Shown one piece after another: positions 47,040 through 59,150 of a DNA stretch of 64,000 bases. A program made the translations under genes and the position numbers. Within the stretch, counting starts at the first letter, position 1; each line of letters opens with the position of its first letter. The DNA is from Dicyema japonicum (Eukaryota > Dicyemida > Rhombozoa > Dicyemidae). Below the pieces are notes generated by a model, which did no database searches, was not told the origin of the DNA, and was given only the letters and a program-made list of their open reading frames with translations. The DNA lies in the NCBI GenBank assembly GCA_011109175.1, contig RDEW01000058.1, positions 130,033 through 194,032 of the forward strand. The letters are read 5' to 3'.

Positions 47040-49200
47040 AATTGGATCCACCTTACAAGGAGACGTCAAATACCTGGACGGAATCAAAAGTACACAACTA
47101 TTCTTAAAAAAACGTGTTTGTGAAGTCTTTGTGGCAATTCTGGAAAAAGATGGTTCAAAAGTTAGTTCAAATGTATCAAAAATTGAGACAGTAAAAGTTA
47201 TAACTTTTCCAAAGTTACAGAAGCTAATACTGTGAAAAAAGTTTGAAGACGAGATCCAGACAGTTTTCACATCAGCAGAAACTGAAACGCAGTATATTCT
47301 TCATGATCCTCCAGCTTTTAAATACTCTGGGAATATGTTTATACAGATTGATGTCACATCGAATATGAGAGCTATCAAAATTTCTAACGTGTTGTACTCG
47401 ACGACTTGACGGTATCTTTCAGATTAAGTCATAAAGGCTCCGGAATTTTCTGCCTCGAATTCAAAAAGGAGGGGACAAAGGAATTTTAAGAACATTTGGA
47501 TCTACTTCTTATGTTTTTGGAAACCATTGCTTTAGTTAAATCCGACTAGATCTTCCGAAATTGTGTGAACAATCTGCCTTTATGGGTATATGATAACGAC
47601 CTTCATGAATTTGTAAAGGAATTAGCCTCATCTACCACGAGCTTATGCAATTTCTACCAGGCAGATGGAGACTCCCTCTTGTAAAGGTTATAGTTGGATC
47701 AAAGGCGAAGCTACTTCGCTTGTCCAACATTGTTTTAACATTTCTAACGTACCATTACATGCGAATAGTACAGAAAAAGCTCACATAGGTGTTTCTACTG
47801 CCAAGTTCTGGGCACATTTCCTGCTTCTGTAAAAATACATGATGTCTCACTTGAGGAGAACACAATCTGTCTGCGTGTGAAAGATTCCTGGGAACACAAT
47901 TAATTGCATAAATTGTTGCTCGTCCTCACATTGTGCCAGATATGATGGATGTTACGTGAAAGACGGCACTAAAAATTAGTCGAAAGTCGAATGAAGTCTC
48001 ACCCAATCTATCAGAGAAAATATATTTTGAAATATCAAAGATGATGTCACAGCTTAACAATCTGTCCGCGAATACACAGATGGATTTAATGGAGATAGTA
48101 TGGGTGGTTTTGAAGAAACAGAAAAAGTAAGGTAGCCAAATTGTTGAAACAAGGATTAAAAATAGTGCTAGTGAATGGTTGATCCTTAAGGAAAAGGCAT
48201 AATGAACTAGCATTACTTTCTAGGGCCCCAGATCGACATCTTGGTGGTCAATGAGATGGAATAAAGAAATCGGAGTGTAATAAATTGACGGGATACAATT
48301 CCTGGACGTTTTAAGGAAGTCTTGAGTAGTTGCTATAGGGGAACGTCTATATTCTACCGCGACTGCCTCAGAATTCGTAATCAAAAAGTGTTCTGTCATT
48401 TATTGTGTGATTTTGTAAGCATGGACGTTTGTTCCGAGGGAATATGGATTACTGTTGGAGGTCTATACTCCAAGAATCTTGAGATTTGTTCTACAGATAT
48501 CTCTAATTTTTACAACAAGAATCCATATACCTTCTTAATGGCGACCTTGATTCGAAGTATACTAATTCTGGTTTTCGAAGACAAATCAGGATGGACGTTT
48601 ATTTATTGTCTGATTCAAGTGGCATTCTGATTTTTACATCAATGACCTAAATCATTTTTTTATCATATTGAAAACAAACCCGGCGTATTTCTAGTATCGC
48701 CAGCTCTATTTGTCTATTTGGGAATGTCCAAAACTCTAGTTTTCTTGAGGTTCAACAGATCACATTTAGATTAAGGTTACTATAGGGTTTTCATGTCTAA
48801 TAATGGAAAGATTAAACGGACCGTATATGAATGGCTGAGGATGCGAAGATTTATGTAAAAATCACTATTTTGGAAATACTATCGGTAGATAATGTGTCCG
48901 AAGTAATGGGCAGAGAAGATTATATAAAATAATCTAGACGGGGGTATGCATGACCAAGAAACACCTTCGATATTCAGGGATCAGATCAAAAAATTCAGGG
49001 TGTTGATCCGTGGAGTTTGACACCTGATGACAAAAAAAGTTGTGTGCCAATTCATTTAAATACTCCGACGAGTATTATTCTCAAGAAATTTGGACGCCTG
49101 ACTCTATCAGAAGCAATTCTGTTCATATAATTGATCTCTTTGAATATCTTGAGAAAGAACTCAGCGACAATTATGTCGACAAGGATCAAAACTAAATAAT
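47040..49200 (+). other. Unresolved coding-like block
   Basis: Several open stretches with normal protein composition follow each other on the plus strand: KRVCEVFVAILEKDGSK and SKIETVKVITFPKLQKL (47110-47230), TQYILHDPPAFKYSGNMFIQ (47290), ELASSTTSLCNFYQADGDSL (47620), FPASVKIHDVSLEENTICLR (47815), KMMSQLNNLSANTQMDLMEI (48040), EIWTPDSIRSNSVHIIDLFE (49085). They are separated by stops or frame changes 15-60 bases wide, as expected of a gene with tiny introns or of a decayed gene. I do not recognise the family. Confidence 0.35.
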
Positions 49201-51464
49201 TTAATTAAGATAAGGCTCACGTATTCACAAATCTAAGAAAACCTATCCGTTCTTTACAACCAATCATATTCGATTCATTTCCTCATCGATTTTTAAATGA
49301 AATTATTCTTTCCGATTAAAGAGTAGAGATGTTGATTCAGTTGGCCAACCAGGAAATTATTTAAATCATAATAAATTTGAATTAATTAACACCAATTTTT
49401 ATTTCCGAAAAAGAACCGATTAAGTTAGTAAAATGTTAGTAACTCCGCAAAAGCCCATTACATTGTACTTGTTCGCAATGGCACTGCAGTCTGAAATAAC
49501 ATTATTAATTACATGTTTTACTTGTCTGCTTGCTGTCATGTCTAAATTTATTACTTTCGAACATATACATGTTATCATTTTTGAGAAACATGAATTGATG
49601 AGGTAGATTTGATGTGTACCTATGATAAATATACTATCATACGCTTTTGCATCATCGAATGAATCAATGCACACAATTACACTAAATTATTATTAAAAAT
49701 ACTCAATTAATGAAACACCAATGGAACTAATTCTAAATTCTTGAATAACCTCTATTCCCTGTGGAAAGTCACTACATTAATTAAAAAAATTTACATATTT
49801 CTAAGTGCTGATAAATCTTCTGCAAAATCAATTGCTATGTAAATGAGGGAATTACATTGTGACAAATGCCTATTAATTTAATAATATATATAACAAGTAA
49901 TAAATAGTAGATGGAAAAGTATTATTGATTACATATTTTAAACTTTCTTCCAAACAGTAACTATAATAAGTAATATTTAATACAAATCCTCCACTTTCGA
50001 TCGCATAATAGAAAAATTGAAACCATGTTCAAATGTGATGTATTGAGTTTCTAAAATCATTACTGTAGAATCAACTTGTAGGCCAGAAAATGTACAATTA
50101 ATCAAATATCTTAATAATTAATATATAATACAGAGATCGCACCTGATTTATTTCTTGACAATTTTTCTGTGTCAAAATGCCAAATGGAAGGTAAAAGATG
50201 ATGAAACTGAACATCTATAAGATTAAATACCGAAATGATGAATATACTAGTAACCACAAGAAATTAAAATTATTACATGATTTACAGTCGTCATAATTAA
50301 TTTTAATTTTATTAAATAAAATGTTAGATTAAATAAATAAAATTAAAAAATAATTTAATTAAATTTACACAATTAACATGGTTTTCCGATTTGTTTAATA
50401 ATTTTACCATAAAATTTAATAAATTTGTCAAAAATGTCTAATAACTTTGCCACAATGTTTAATAGCTTTATCAAATGTCTAGAAATTGTGTCAAAAGTTT
50501 AATACCTTTTGAATAATGTTTAATTACAGGTCAATTTGCGCGAAAATCAAATTTTAAGTGAATCTGAAAAGAGGCTACACACATTGACACTTCAGAAAGT
50601 GACTCACAGTAACTAATCCTTTTGTTGTCTATCTGGAAGCTGCTCTTCGTAATCTGAGAGCTAAAAATTGTCCTACTTCTATCTAGGAATTAAAGATATG
50701 CGGATGACCTGGATTTTAGTTTTGAAGTATGATGATATCTAATTCTCTTTTAGACAAGAGTACTGCAGGGTAATTGAAATTATTTTTTCAGACAAGAGTA
50801 CTGCAATGTAGTTTAATTGGTCTAATTTTGGAGGATTATACGTGATGTTAACACAGCAGTATGAAGTAGTTAGCCTTAGTATGATGGGAGAATCTTTTGC
50901 CTCTTTTAGAATCAAATAGATGATATTGTTCTAAGTAACGAATTATCATCATTCGCATTCTCGAATTGGTTTTATGTGAAATATTAAAATTGATCGCTTG
51001 ATGACAAAATTATTTTTCTGTGCGATTTTTGCTACAGATTGATCTATCAGGACTAAAAGATTTTCAACCTCCGATGTTCTTTTTACTTGAAAGTAAAAAT
51101 AGGTCATATTTTTACTTGACAGTAAAATTAGGTCAACCGTTAAAGTAATTTTAACTATATTTGATGACTATATATGCTATTAGTATCCTTACTATTAGTC
51201 GCAACCAAATGTGGATGCCATGGTTTATAATGACCTTACCCCTCACTCTTATTTCTGGATCTGTGGACGTTAAGGAGGATATTTCCTTAATGATCTAAAT
51301 GACCGAATTAATTTGAAATCTCATTACGATGTGTTTTTGAAAAAGAGAGAGTTGCTTGAGAGCAATATGATGCTAGAAGATCTGCTTCAAGATGACTCAA
51401 CAGAAATTATTCAACAAATGCTTGTTTGAATGTATATTCATGTGATAAAATTAGCAACCTTCTG
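49201..51464. other. No gene recognised
   Basis: AT-rich. An 84-codon minus-strand ORF (49674-49420) and a 47-codon run at 51290-51429 (YDVFLKKRELLESNMMLEDL) are unassigned. Confidence 0.4.
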
Positions 51465-51800
51465 AAGACGAAGCAGTGAGAATAGCTGCCTCGCTCTGTC
51501 TTAACCTTAATTTTGTGTTAAATTAAAATATCCTCGAGGAAGGAAGATCGATGGTTATCATCTTTTAAGCTGATTTATGGCTGTTCCCATACATGATGTC
51601 ACAACCTGACATTAAAAATGCATTTTCGATGCTGGCCACAACTAGTTTCTTCTTTGCGATGGCAACACCCCGAAGGGATAGCAATATTCCCATTCGATAA
51701 TGGTGGAAACATGGTTTGGTGCGTTACACGTGTTAAAAACATTCTCTAACAAATTTGGCTGATATTCAGTTTATGACGACGAAGATCATTAATATCGCCT
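51465..51800 (+). mobile_element. LINE X C-terminal fragment
   Basis: Plus strand: SEDEAVRIAASLCLNLNF (about 51460-51515) corresponds to the DNEAVRIAVGLRLG motif. At about 51660 RWQHPEGIAIFPFDNGGNMV plus WCVTRV corresponds to GKRPDGITIFP...W.VTC. The GLHxLxCK and ILEPVG segments between them are lost. Confidence 0.65.
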
Positions 51801-52415
51801 AGGATCTCGTGGGACTGATTGTTTCGAGATTGTATTTTGCAAGGTAAAATACCTGGCTATTGAAGTCGCTCAATATAATAATTAATTTTACTAATTGAAG
51901 TTATGATTTGCTAAAATGCCGACAATTAAAAATTCATGAAACCATACTGCAGGGAGAATCTTTATCTCGTAAACTTGATGCGTTCGGTTAACTCATGATT
52001 CTAAATAATGAACATAAAATCTACGTTGATTTTTGTCATATTTCCATCAGCCTTGAAGTTGGGTTCGCTGAATTCCTTATGGGAGTTGTTCAGATTCAAT
52101 ACTGTCTGAAAAGCGAATAGAGGGAAGGAATTCTGTCTTATCTGTATTTTATTTAAAATTTGACTCCAGTAAAGAAAAAACAAAATAATAAAACTGACAT
52201 CGTCAGGTTTTCTGTCTGATAATGATTAGGGTCATACTTTGGAATATATCTTAGAAATATTATAGTTGAAAGCAATTCATGTAAAAATGGACCGAGGAAA
52301 CTGCCGCTTTATATTTTTTGCCTTTTTGTCAATTTTATCAACATCTCAGGTGGCATTGAAGTGATCTGCTCTGTTTCATTCAATTATTAAACAGTCTCCA
52401 TTATGACCTTCAGGC
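51801..52415. other. No gene seen
   Basis: AT-rich DNA with one 60-codon minus ORF. Confidence 0.4.
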
Positions 52416-52419
52416 AATG

Positions 52420-53420
52420 AGCTTGGCCATTTCTGCACGGCAACAAATTGTTCTCGTGCAACACTGCATTCTCTCATCGTGCATGCCACATAACAACTTG
52501 GATGGGCGAATGAATCATCCCAGATGGAAAACTAATCCCTATGTACAACCAATATATAACGACAAACGCTCTCTTATAAACGCACGCTCATTCGAAGGTT
52601 CAACAACTGTCAGCGATCACAGAATGGTTATTGTAACATTCAGCCTGGCGAACCATGATATCAAACATAAGAAACATAACAACATTACAAACAATAATAA
52701 TGAGAATACAAGAAATGGATACGCAACGGAATAACTGATGTCTCATCCAGATACAGTCATAAATTACCAAAAATATATCTGCTCTCATCTAAAGGACCTA
52801 ACAGTAAGAATTTCGTAGAATCGCACGAAGAAAATAATAAACGAAGCAGCAAGGCAGTACTTCGGCACGTGCGAGATGGCCAGTAAGGATCGGACGATAG
52901 GTACAGAACTAGCAAAGGAGTTAATAGAAATCCATACAAAAAAACTAAACGAAAAAAAGAATATAACAAGAGAAAAGCCCTTCAGGGCAAAAGACCAAAT
53001 CCGTAAAAAATCAGGATTTTGAACAAGACAATCCACCAAGAAGAACTGCTTCGCAAAATCAATGAAGTATCCAAACTAACAGATAATTCACAATTGTATA
53101 TGGCCGCTCGCTTACTACGCCACACAAACCGGAAAAAACGAATAATAATCGAAGACAAAAATGGCAAGATACAACTGATTGCTGAATAGCAAGCAGAGGT
53201 AATTGCAACACATCATGAACTTCATTCACCCCTGACCGTCGGTCCAAAGAAGGACCATAAATCTTTACCGGACATACTCGAATACCTGTCAAAGAAAAAC
53301 CCTCAATTCTAAAAATGACTTACGACAGGCAGCTTAATTTGACCTTCCATGCCAAAAAAGTTCTCGCCAAAGGACTGCAGAAGATGAATGTCACACGGGC
53401 TCTTAGCCAGAAGAACTCAG
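52420..53420 (+). mobile_element. LINE J endonuclease, linker and thumb remnants
   Basis: Plus strand: AFSHRACHITTWMG, then YNDKRSLINARSFEGSTTVS plus DHRMVIVTF, where SDHRMV holds the catalytic H of the apurinic-type endonuclease. Then KRIIIEDKNGKIQLIAE with AEVIATHHE (linker before the RT, about 53130-53230), and directly HTRIPVKEKPS and FHAKKVLAKGLQKMNVTRAL (thumb, parallel to 26585-26430). The RT palm is missing between them, an internal deletion. Confidence 0.75.
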
Positions 53421-53489
53421 TAAATATAAATGAAACAATCTGAATTATATATCGTCAGACAATCGCAGAGAACCGAGTTTCCGCGTCAC

Positions 53490-53650
53490 GACATATTACA
53501 CTTCCGAAACACTTGATGTAGTTTTAAATCTTATGAAAAAAGTATAAAAAGTGGAAACGATTTGGACAAGTTGAGAAAACTGTCGTACGATCGAAAAAAT
53601 TTGAAGAAGTTAGTTCGAAAGATTGTCTCGAGTGCTGCACGAGTGCACTT
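53490..53650 (+). mobile_element. LINE K 3' terminal fragment
   Basis: SGNDLDKLRKLSYDRKNLKK followed by VRKIVSSAARVH matches 40375-40505. Only the last 50 codons remain. Confidence 0.65.
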
Positions 53651-54790
53651 TCATGCCATAGAGTTGCAACCTGAAAAATAAACAGCAGCGTATCGTCTTT
53701 TACTGTCCCTGTTGCAACAAACTCTGATAGTCCATCTAATCGTCTCCCCTCTAAGACAACTCAAAATCTTTGTCTCCGTTGAATGTTCAATGGTTGTCAG
53801 GGAAATCGGTAACAAACTTAACTACTGGACTAAAAATCAACGAATTTACATTTGAAAGCAAATCTAACAAAAACACTAAGAAACTAATCGTCATTCAACA
53901 AAAACTACAGTTTCTCAATACAATTTTCAAGGTCCATATATGATCATTATTATCACTGAGTTCAAGACAACCTGGTGACCACAAAGACAACCTGAGAGGC
54001 TATTTCCACCAACTCATTTACTTCATTGTCAGAAGGGTGACATTCTGTAGTATACATGTCGCTTTGTTTATCACACGGGAGGGCCATGTGGTTGGGGATC
54101 GTAAAATTGACGTAATTGAGTTTTTTCGACCTTGACCGATCCTTCTACCTCTTTTATTTTCGACCCTTTTCTCGCTTAATCGATTTATTGACTCAAAGTA
54201 AAATTTTTTTGTTTTATCAACACAGACAGTATCAACAGCCGGGACGCTATCACATAGGACAATTATTACTAAAGTCTTGAGCATTTGTTACATAATTCGA
54301 TTCATAAATTCCCAAATACTAAAAGTTGTATCATAAATAATGTCTTCTAAAAACAAAATTTTTAATTATATTGTGTAATTCAAAATTCCCTAACCGATGA
54401 GCCGCGAACCGTTGCCGGTCCATCATCAATTGATACCTAGTCGTGCAAGAAATAAAGTATTTAAATCATTTTACATGTATGATCTCAGTTTGTACGCGTT
54501 GTCATTTTATTACTCATACAGCTTGTAAAATAATCAGTAGTGTTGTAAACGTTAGTGTGTCTTATGAGTGATTCAGGATGTGATTGCTCAACAGCAGCTA
54601 GCTGCTTTTTTTGCAAAACATTTTGAAAGGAATGTTTAAAGTAAATTTTAATAAATTTATGATATTTCGAGGCTTTGATTTTTATGTTATGTTTTTAATA
54701 CGATGGTACAGGTAAATTGAAGTAAACAATTATTTTTAAGGAACTTTCGAAAGCCATAATGTTTATAACCCCCCATGTGCAACACTAAAG
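53651..54790. other. No gene seen
   Basis: An 88-codon minus ORF (54284-54018) has no motif; AT-rich otherwise. Confidence 0.45.
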
Positions 54791-54794
54791 TGTC

Positions 54795-54950
54795 CTATAT
54801 AGACGATCCAGTTCCGCAGTGAAATGTCACTGATGTCACTCGTCAAACTAAAGCATATTGATGCGTGGAACCTTCAACCAAAATTTACATATCGGAATTC
54901 AGATTAGCAACCCTAAGACCTGTTATCCGGCAACCGTTAAGTAAACAATC
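54795..54950. repeat. Dispersed hairpin repeat, copy 3
   Basis: Contains 'agttccgcagtgaaa', 'tcactgatgtcactcgt' and 'cgtggaaccttcaacc', shared with 20995-21045 and 34190-34330. cagtga and tcactg can pair. Confidence 0.55.
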
Positions 54951-55785
54951 TTAAATTAAATTAAACAATCTACGCCAGAGCCGCGGGAAATGGTCAAACG
55001 CTTAACACCGATAAAGAAAAATGCTAGATCGTGATCTAAAATGCTATGTATGACAGCATAATTATCGCGAACATAAGTAAAAGACCTCATTTGTATCATG
55101 ATCTCCTTTTTCTCTTAATGGAAATGCCTGATCTTGATTAAGAGGTTCAAATTATCAGATTCCGCTCTGAAAGCTGAGAATACCAACGAAAATTCGAAAA
55201 CTCTAAGATAAGAAAATAAACAGATTCCATATGCGGCTGAAATCTTCGACAGATGAAAATCTCATATTTGAAATCCTAGTAGATCGTTTCAAAAGTGACC
55301 AGAGATCGTTGGAAAATGGAATGGCTGTTTTAAAGTATGAATTGGAAAACTGATTGAAGATGATCTTTTTATACACTAGCATAAGAACATCTATGTATTT
55401 ACATTGATGGTCGATCCAATAACCTTCGATACTTCTGGATCGTTTGGAGAAAGCGTAAAGAAGTCATCAATGGAAATCTCGAAACTAACATGTCCACTTG
55501 ATGTGTGAATGATCCCTCTTCTATTTTCATCACATATACTACAGTAGCGGATATTACTTCATTCGACTGAAGAGTTTTCATAATGTAAATCTCCACCAGT
55601 CGATTTGGTCATGGGAAAAGGTATTTTGATAATAAAATTTTTACTTATAAAAATTACACAACAGAGCAAATATTTAAATAAATTAATGATTAAAAAATTA
55701 ATTAATAATGAAAATTTGAAAATTAATCACTCATGGTGGATTCTCATTTAGATGAAAATTCAAAACTATGAATCTATCCACTGTA
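54951..55785. other. No gene seen
   Basis: AT-rich upstream of the CPSF3 relic; the first CPSF3 residues are not found here. Confidence 0.4.
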
Positions 55786-55789
55786 AGAG

Positions 55790-57945
55790 TCATTACAATA
55801 AATTCAGCGTGTGGGCAGGTCATGTATCATCATAGAATTTAGGAACAAACATATTATGGTATATGTAGTAATTATGAAGCTCGACTGTGGAATCCATCAT
55901 GGCAGATTTGGTTTGGATGCATTGCCCTTTATTGATTCAGTCGATTTGGATAAAATTGACTTTCCCTGATTAGTCAGTTCGTTTTTTGGGGAATTTTAGC
56001 TTTCATCTAAATCTCTGTGTCTCTCTGCCATATTTACTTGAAAAAACTATATTTAGAAGAGATGTTTATGACACATGCTACAAAAGCAATCTATAGACTT
56101 CTTTTAACTGACTACTCGAAAGTTGGTATATAATTTAATAACCACGTCAAAAATTTTTTGTTTAAAATATTTAAAATTATTATTTGAATTAAAATTAATC
56201 AAATTTAAAACTAAATTTTAGTTTTGCGAATACCGGTGGCACAAATGAGCTTGACACAGTATAGGTAAAATTGAGACGATCGATTATTACCAAGAAATTA
56301 TGGTAGATGAGATAAAGTGTTCCTGCAGATCTGCTGGCCCTTTACTTGGCGTTGCAATGTTTCTCATTGTGATTGCTGGGGTGAAAATTCTATAAACTGG
56401 TGATTTCTCTAGAGAAGATTGACACATAATGGCAGCTTAAATTTCCCCAGTTGTGCCTGACGTCCTTATAATTGTCGTTTTCTTTTATACATTTTTTAGG
56501 AATCGACTTACGGAACAAGTGTTTACGAGCCTCAGGAACATAGAGAGCGAAAATTCACGAATCGGGTCCATGATATTGTCTCTCAAGGGGGAAGATGTCT
56601 CATCCCAGATTTTGCCTTGGCAAGAACTCAGGAGTTGCTGTTAAATATTAGGTAGTCTTAGCTGTCATCAATTTAGATGAGTATTGAAGCAGAAATCCCC
56701 AGCTGCAGAGCATTCCCATGTACTATGGGTCAAATCTGACTAGGAAGTGCATAAATGTTTTTCAAACCTTTTTGGACTCTATGAATGACAAAATAAGGAA
56801 TTTAATGTCAAGTTCGAATCCATTTGTATTTAAACATATTTACAATTTACGGATATTTTAAATTCGATTTTTTTTAGAATTATTTTTGAGTATTTTATTT
56901 TTAATATTTTTATTTTAATATTGTTTTCCCTTAGAGTATTGATGAATTTAATGATATCGGCCCTTCAGTCTTGTTTGCCTTTCCCGGAATGACAGAGTGG
57001 ACTTAGCAGAGATCTCTTTGAGATGTGGTGCTCAGAACTACGAACGGATCATCATAGCCTGGTATTGTGTTAAAGGGACGTTATCCAGGAATTTCATATA
57101 TTTTTTATATAGTACATTCTCAAAAACCCTGAACTATCCAAACTGCCCAAGGAAGCGTTCTCCTATTGAAATGCTCACTCGAGTACATCTCCTTCTCAGC
57201 CCACACGTATTACAAACAGACTAGAGAATTTGTCCGCGCTATTAAACCACCTCATATTGTGAGTTTTCATGTGACTATTGGAATCTCGTTCATGAGGAAA
57301 GGACTGTGATGGGGAGACTTAAGGCTGCTCTTATAAGGGAATATGAGGATGATCCGTCTTATAACATCGATATTTATGATTTACGTAACACAGAACATAT
57401 ATTTGTATATCAAGGGAGAACGAACCGCTAAAGTATTCGGGCAATATCTCTATCATAGATTATCTGGAAAATGGCCTCCACTAAATGAATGAATACCGGA
57501 GACCGACTTTCAGGGGTCATACTTAACCGGAATTTTAACTACCAGGTCATGGAGTCTTCGGAGGTCTTGGTTTGTTAAGGATTTGATTTTTTTAGATTAC
57601 ACGAAACTGATTAGGAGTCTGATAGTTCAAAGGCAATCAATACTTTTAAGAGATCTCGGGATTTGGTTAGAACTTTTTTTAATGCAGATGACTGATTTGG
57701 TCTCCAAGGATGTTGAATCCTTCCAAGATTTTTGTAGCGAAAACAATTGAGATTATTTGTAAGGACGATTACGTGGTTCTTTGAGTTTAAAATTGTCTTT
57801 ATTCGAAGTGGACTTTGAGTCCTGCTTTAGATTATGTTACGTTGATGCTGTTCAGGCTATTATTTTGAAGGTGGAAGATAACTCTGTAAATGATTTGTCG
57901 TACCCTGAATTTGTTAGCGAGGAGAACGAAAAGAATTAGTTGAAG
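55790..57945 (+). pseudogene. CPSF3: CPSF3 (CPSF73) 3'-end-processing endonuclease, pseudogene with tiny introns
   Basis: Order of matches: [18 protein letters not shown] (55806), 21-nt intron (55859-55879), [20 protein letters not shown], 23-nt intron (55977-55999), HFHLNLCVSLPYLLEKT, FMTHATKAIYRLLLTDYSK, TGDFSR, VPDVLII, 26-nt intron (56474-56499), [27 protein letters not shown], 25-nt intron (56652-56676), [104 protein letters not shown]. This is the metallo-beta-lactamase and beta-CASP nuclease that cleaves pre-mRNA 3' ends. It is dead: the HxHxDH zinc motif reads HFHLNL, stops replace Y, R and E at 56393, 56420 and 56438, and several 1-bp frame breaks occur. Confidence 0.92.
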
Positions 57946-58223
57946 AGCTTTTTCTGCACATGGTTTTATGCTTCAAGTTGAACATGGATGAGTTGCGTCA
58001 GATAATCGAATATCTAGAAAATGGATATTTTGATGCGTCGCTTTCAAGAAAGAGTAAACAGCGCATTTGGAGACTAGCCTCATTGCTAGTTTTTAGAGGA
58101 CGATAGAGTTCAGAAACTCTTTCTCAGAGAAATTTGTAAACAGGTTAAATGTTAAACATATTATTTGGACAACCAAGTGCACCGTGAATTAAAGCCAGGT
58201 AGAGAGGTATCATTTATATCATA

Positions 58224-58505
58224 ATGTATAGGTTAAATCAATCTCTTAAAAAATGGTTATCATCCGTTTCTTCTGCTGATGGAACTCTGGGAATATATCA
58301 ATCCAGTCTGGGAGACCAGAGACCACCAAACATGCTCCTTTCAAGAATTTTAATGGAGCGATTATCCGCCAGAATATCTGATGAACGCTTAAATAGATTT
58401 CTACAGTATGAGAAGATGAAGACCAATCTTTGTCACGGGATTCTGCACGAAGCATACTTTGGTAGATGCAGAAAAATGCGAAAGAAAAGAAGATGGAAAA
58501 AATGA
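58224..58505 (+). CDS. Hypothetical 93-residue ORF
   Basis: Begins MYRLNQSLKKWLSSVSSADG and ends in a strongly basic tail (KMRKKRRWKK). Codon content looks coding, but no motif is recognisable. It lies between the CPSF3 relic and a LINE copy on the same strand and could be part of either or chance. Confidence 0.3.
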   Translation: MYRLNQSLKKWLSSVSSADGTLGIYQSSLGDQRPPNMLLSRILMERLSARISDERLNRFLQYEKMKTNLCHGILHEAYFGRCRKMRKKRRWKK

Positions 58506-58549
58506 TGAAGAATCGTTGAATATTGGAGACAGAGTTATTCTACGAATGG

Positions 58550-59150
58550 TTAGGTGACTACAACGCAAACCTCGGCATCAAAAAACCATCATGTGTTCCA
58601 TTGACATATAAAAGGCTTTTGACTCAATACGAGGAAGCTCTCACTAGGAAGATTTATGGGTCTAACATTCCGAACAACCTGAAAATTTTCGTTAACTTTC
58701 TCAACGGACGAATAGGAAGAGTAATCCCCATTCCACATCTTTAATCACTAAATTTCTACCAACAGGGTCCCGCAAAGATCCCCTTCTCTCCAAAGTCTAT
58801 TCACCTATTCATGAGCGACATGCCTTCCTACAGTTGCGACGATGCCCTATTCTTGCTTACCGACGATTTAATCCTGGGGAACAAGAGACCAATGCATCTA
58901 CACAGCGTGTACCTGCCTACAAGATTCACTGGATAGCCTGAACTGTTGGGTTACCAGGATCCAATTACACACAAGTCCTGAAAAGTCGTGCTCTATGATA
59001 TTTACTTCCAATAGAAGATTGACTAACTCGGCGTCTTCATTGACTTTAAATGGAATAACAATTCCCTTCACAACTACAACCAAAATACTGGGGGTCACAT
59101 ATGACCCACTAATGACCTTCAACAAACATGTGAGCAACACTCCTCCTCGT
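58550..59150 (+). mobile_element. LINE J reverse-transcriptase fragment
   Basis: KAFDSI (block A) near 58612, LTRKIYGSNIPNNLKIFVNF (58650), FLLTDDLIL (a YADD-like box with T for A, 58850), then SPEKSCSMIFTSNRRLTNSA, TLNGITIPFTTTTKILGVTY and DPLMTFNKHVSN (thumb, 59110). The same order as 46200-46690, with frame changes. Confidence 0.8.

Noticed and set aside
52757-53292. Four overlapping minus-strand ORFs with hydrophobic segments
   Set aside because: They are antisense to LINE J endonuclease-linker sequence and repeat the shadow seen at 26486-26680.
6310-56422. TGA or TAG reassigned to tryptophan
   Set aside because: Stops at expected tryptophan sites occur in RFT1-A, DDX1-A and the WD40 fragment, but the intact RFT1 ends at TGA and uses TGG for tryptophan, including the site that is TAG in copy A; other stops replace tyrosine, arginine or glutamate.
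56874-56940. A clean GT-AG intron before the CPSF3 segment at 56937
   Set aside because: The acceptor fits, but no GT donor is found at the end of the preceding exon (tac-ggatatt), so the donor seems lost and I did not list it.
58246-58455. Minus-strand ORF opposite 58224-58505
   Set aside because: Shadow of the plus-strand ORF, no motif of its own.
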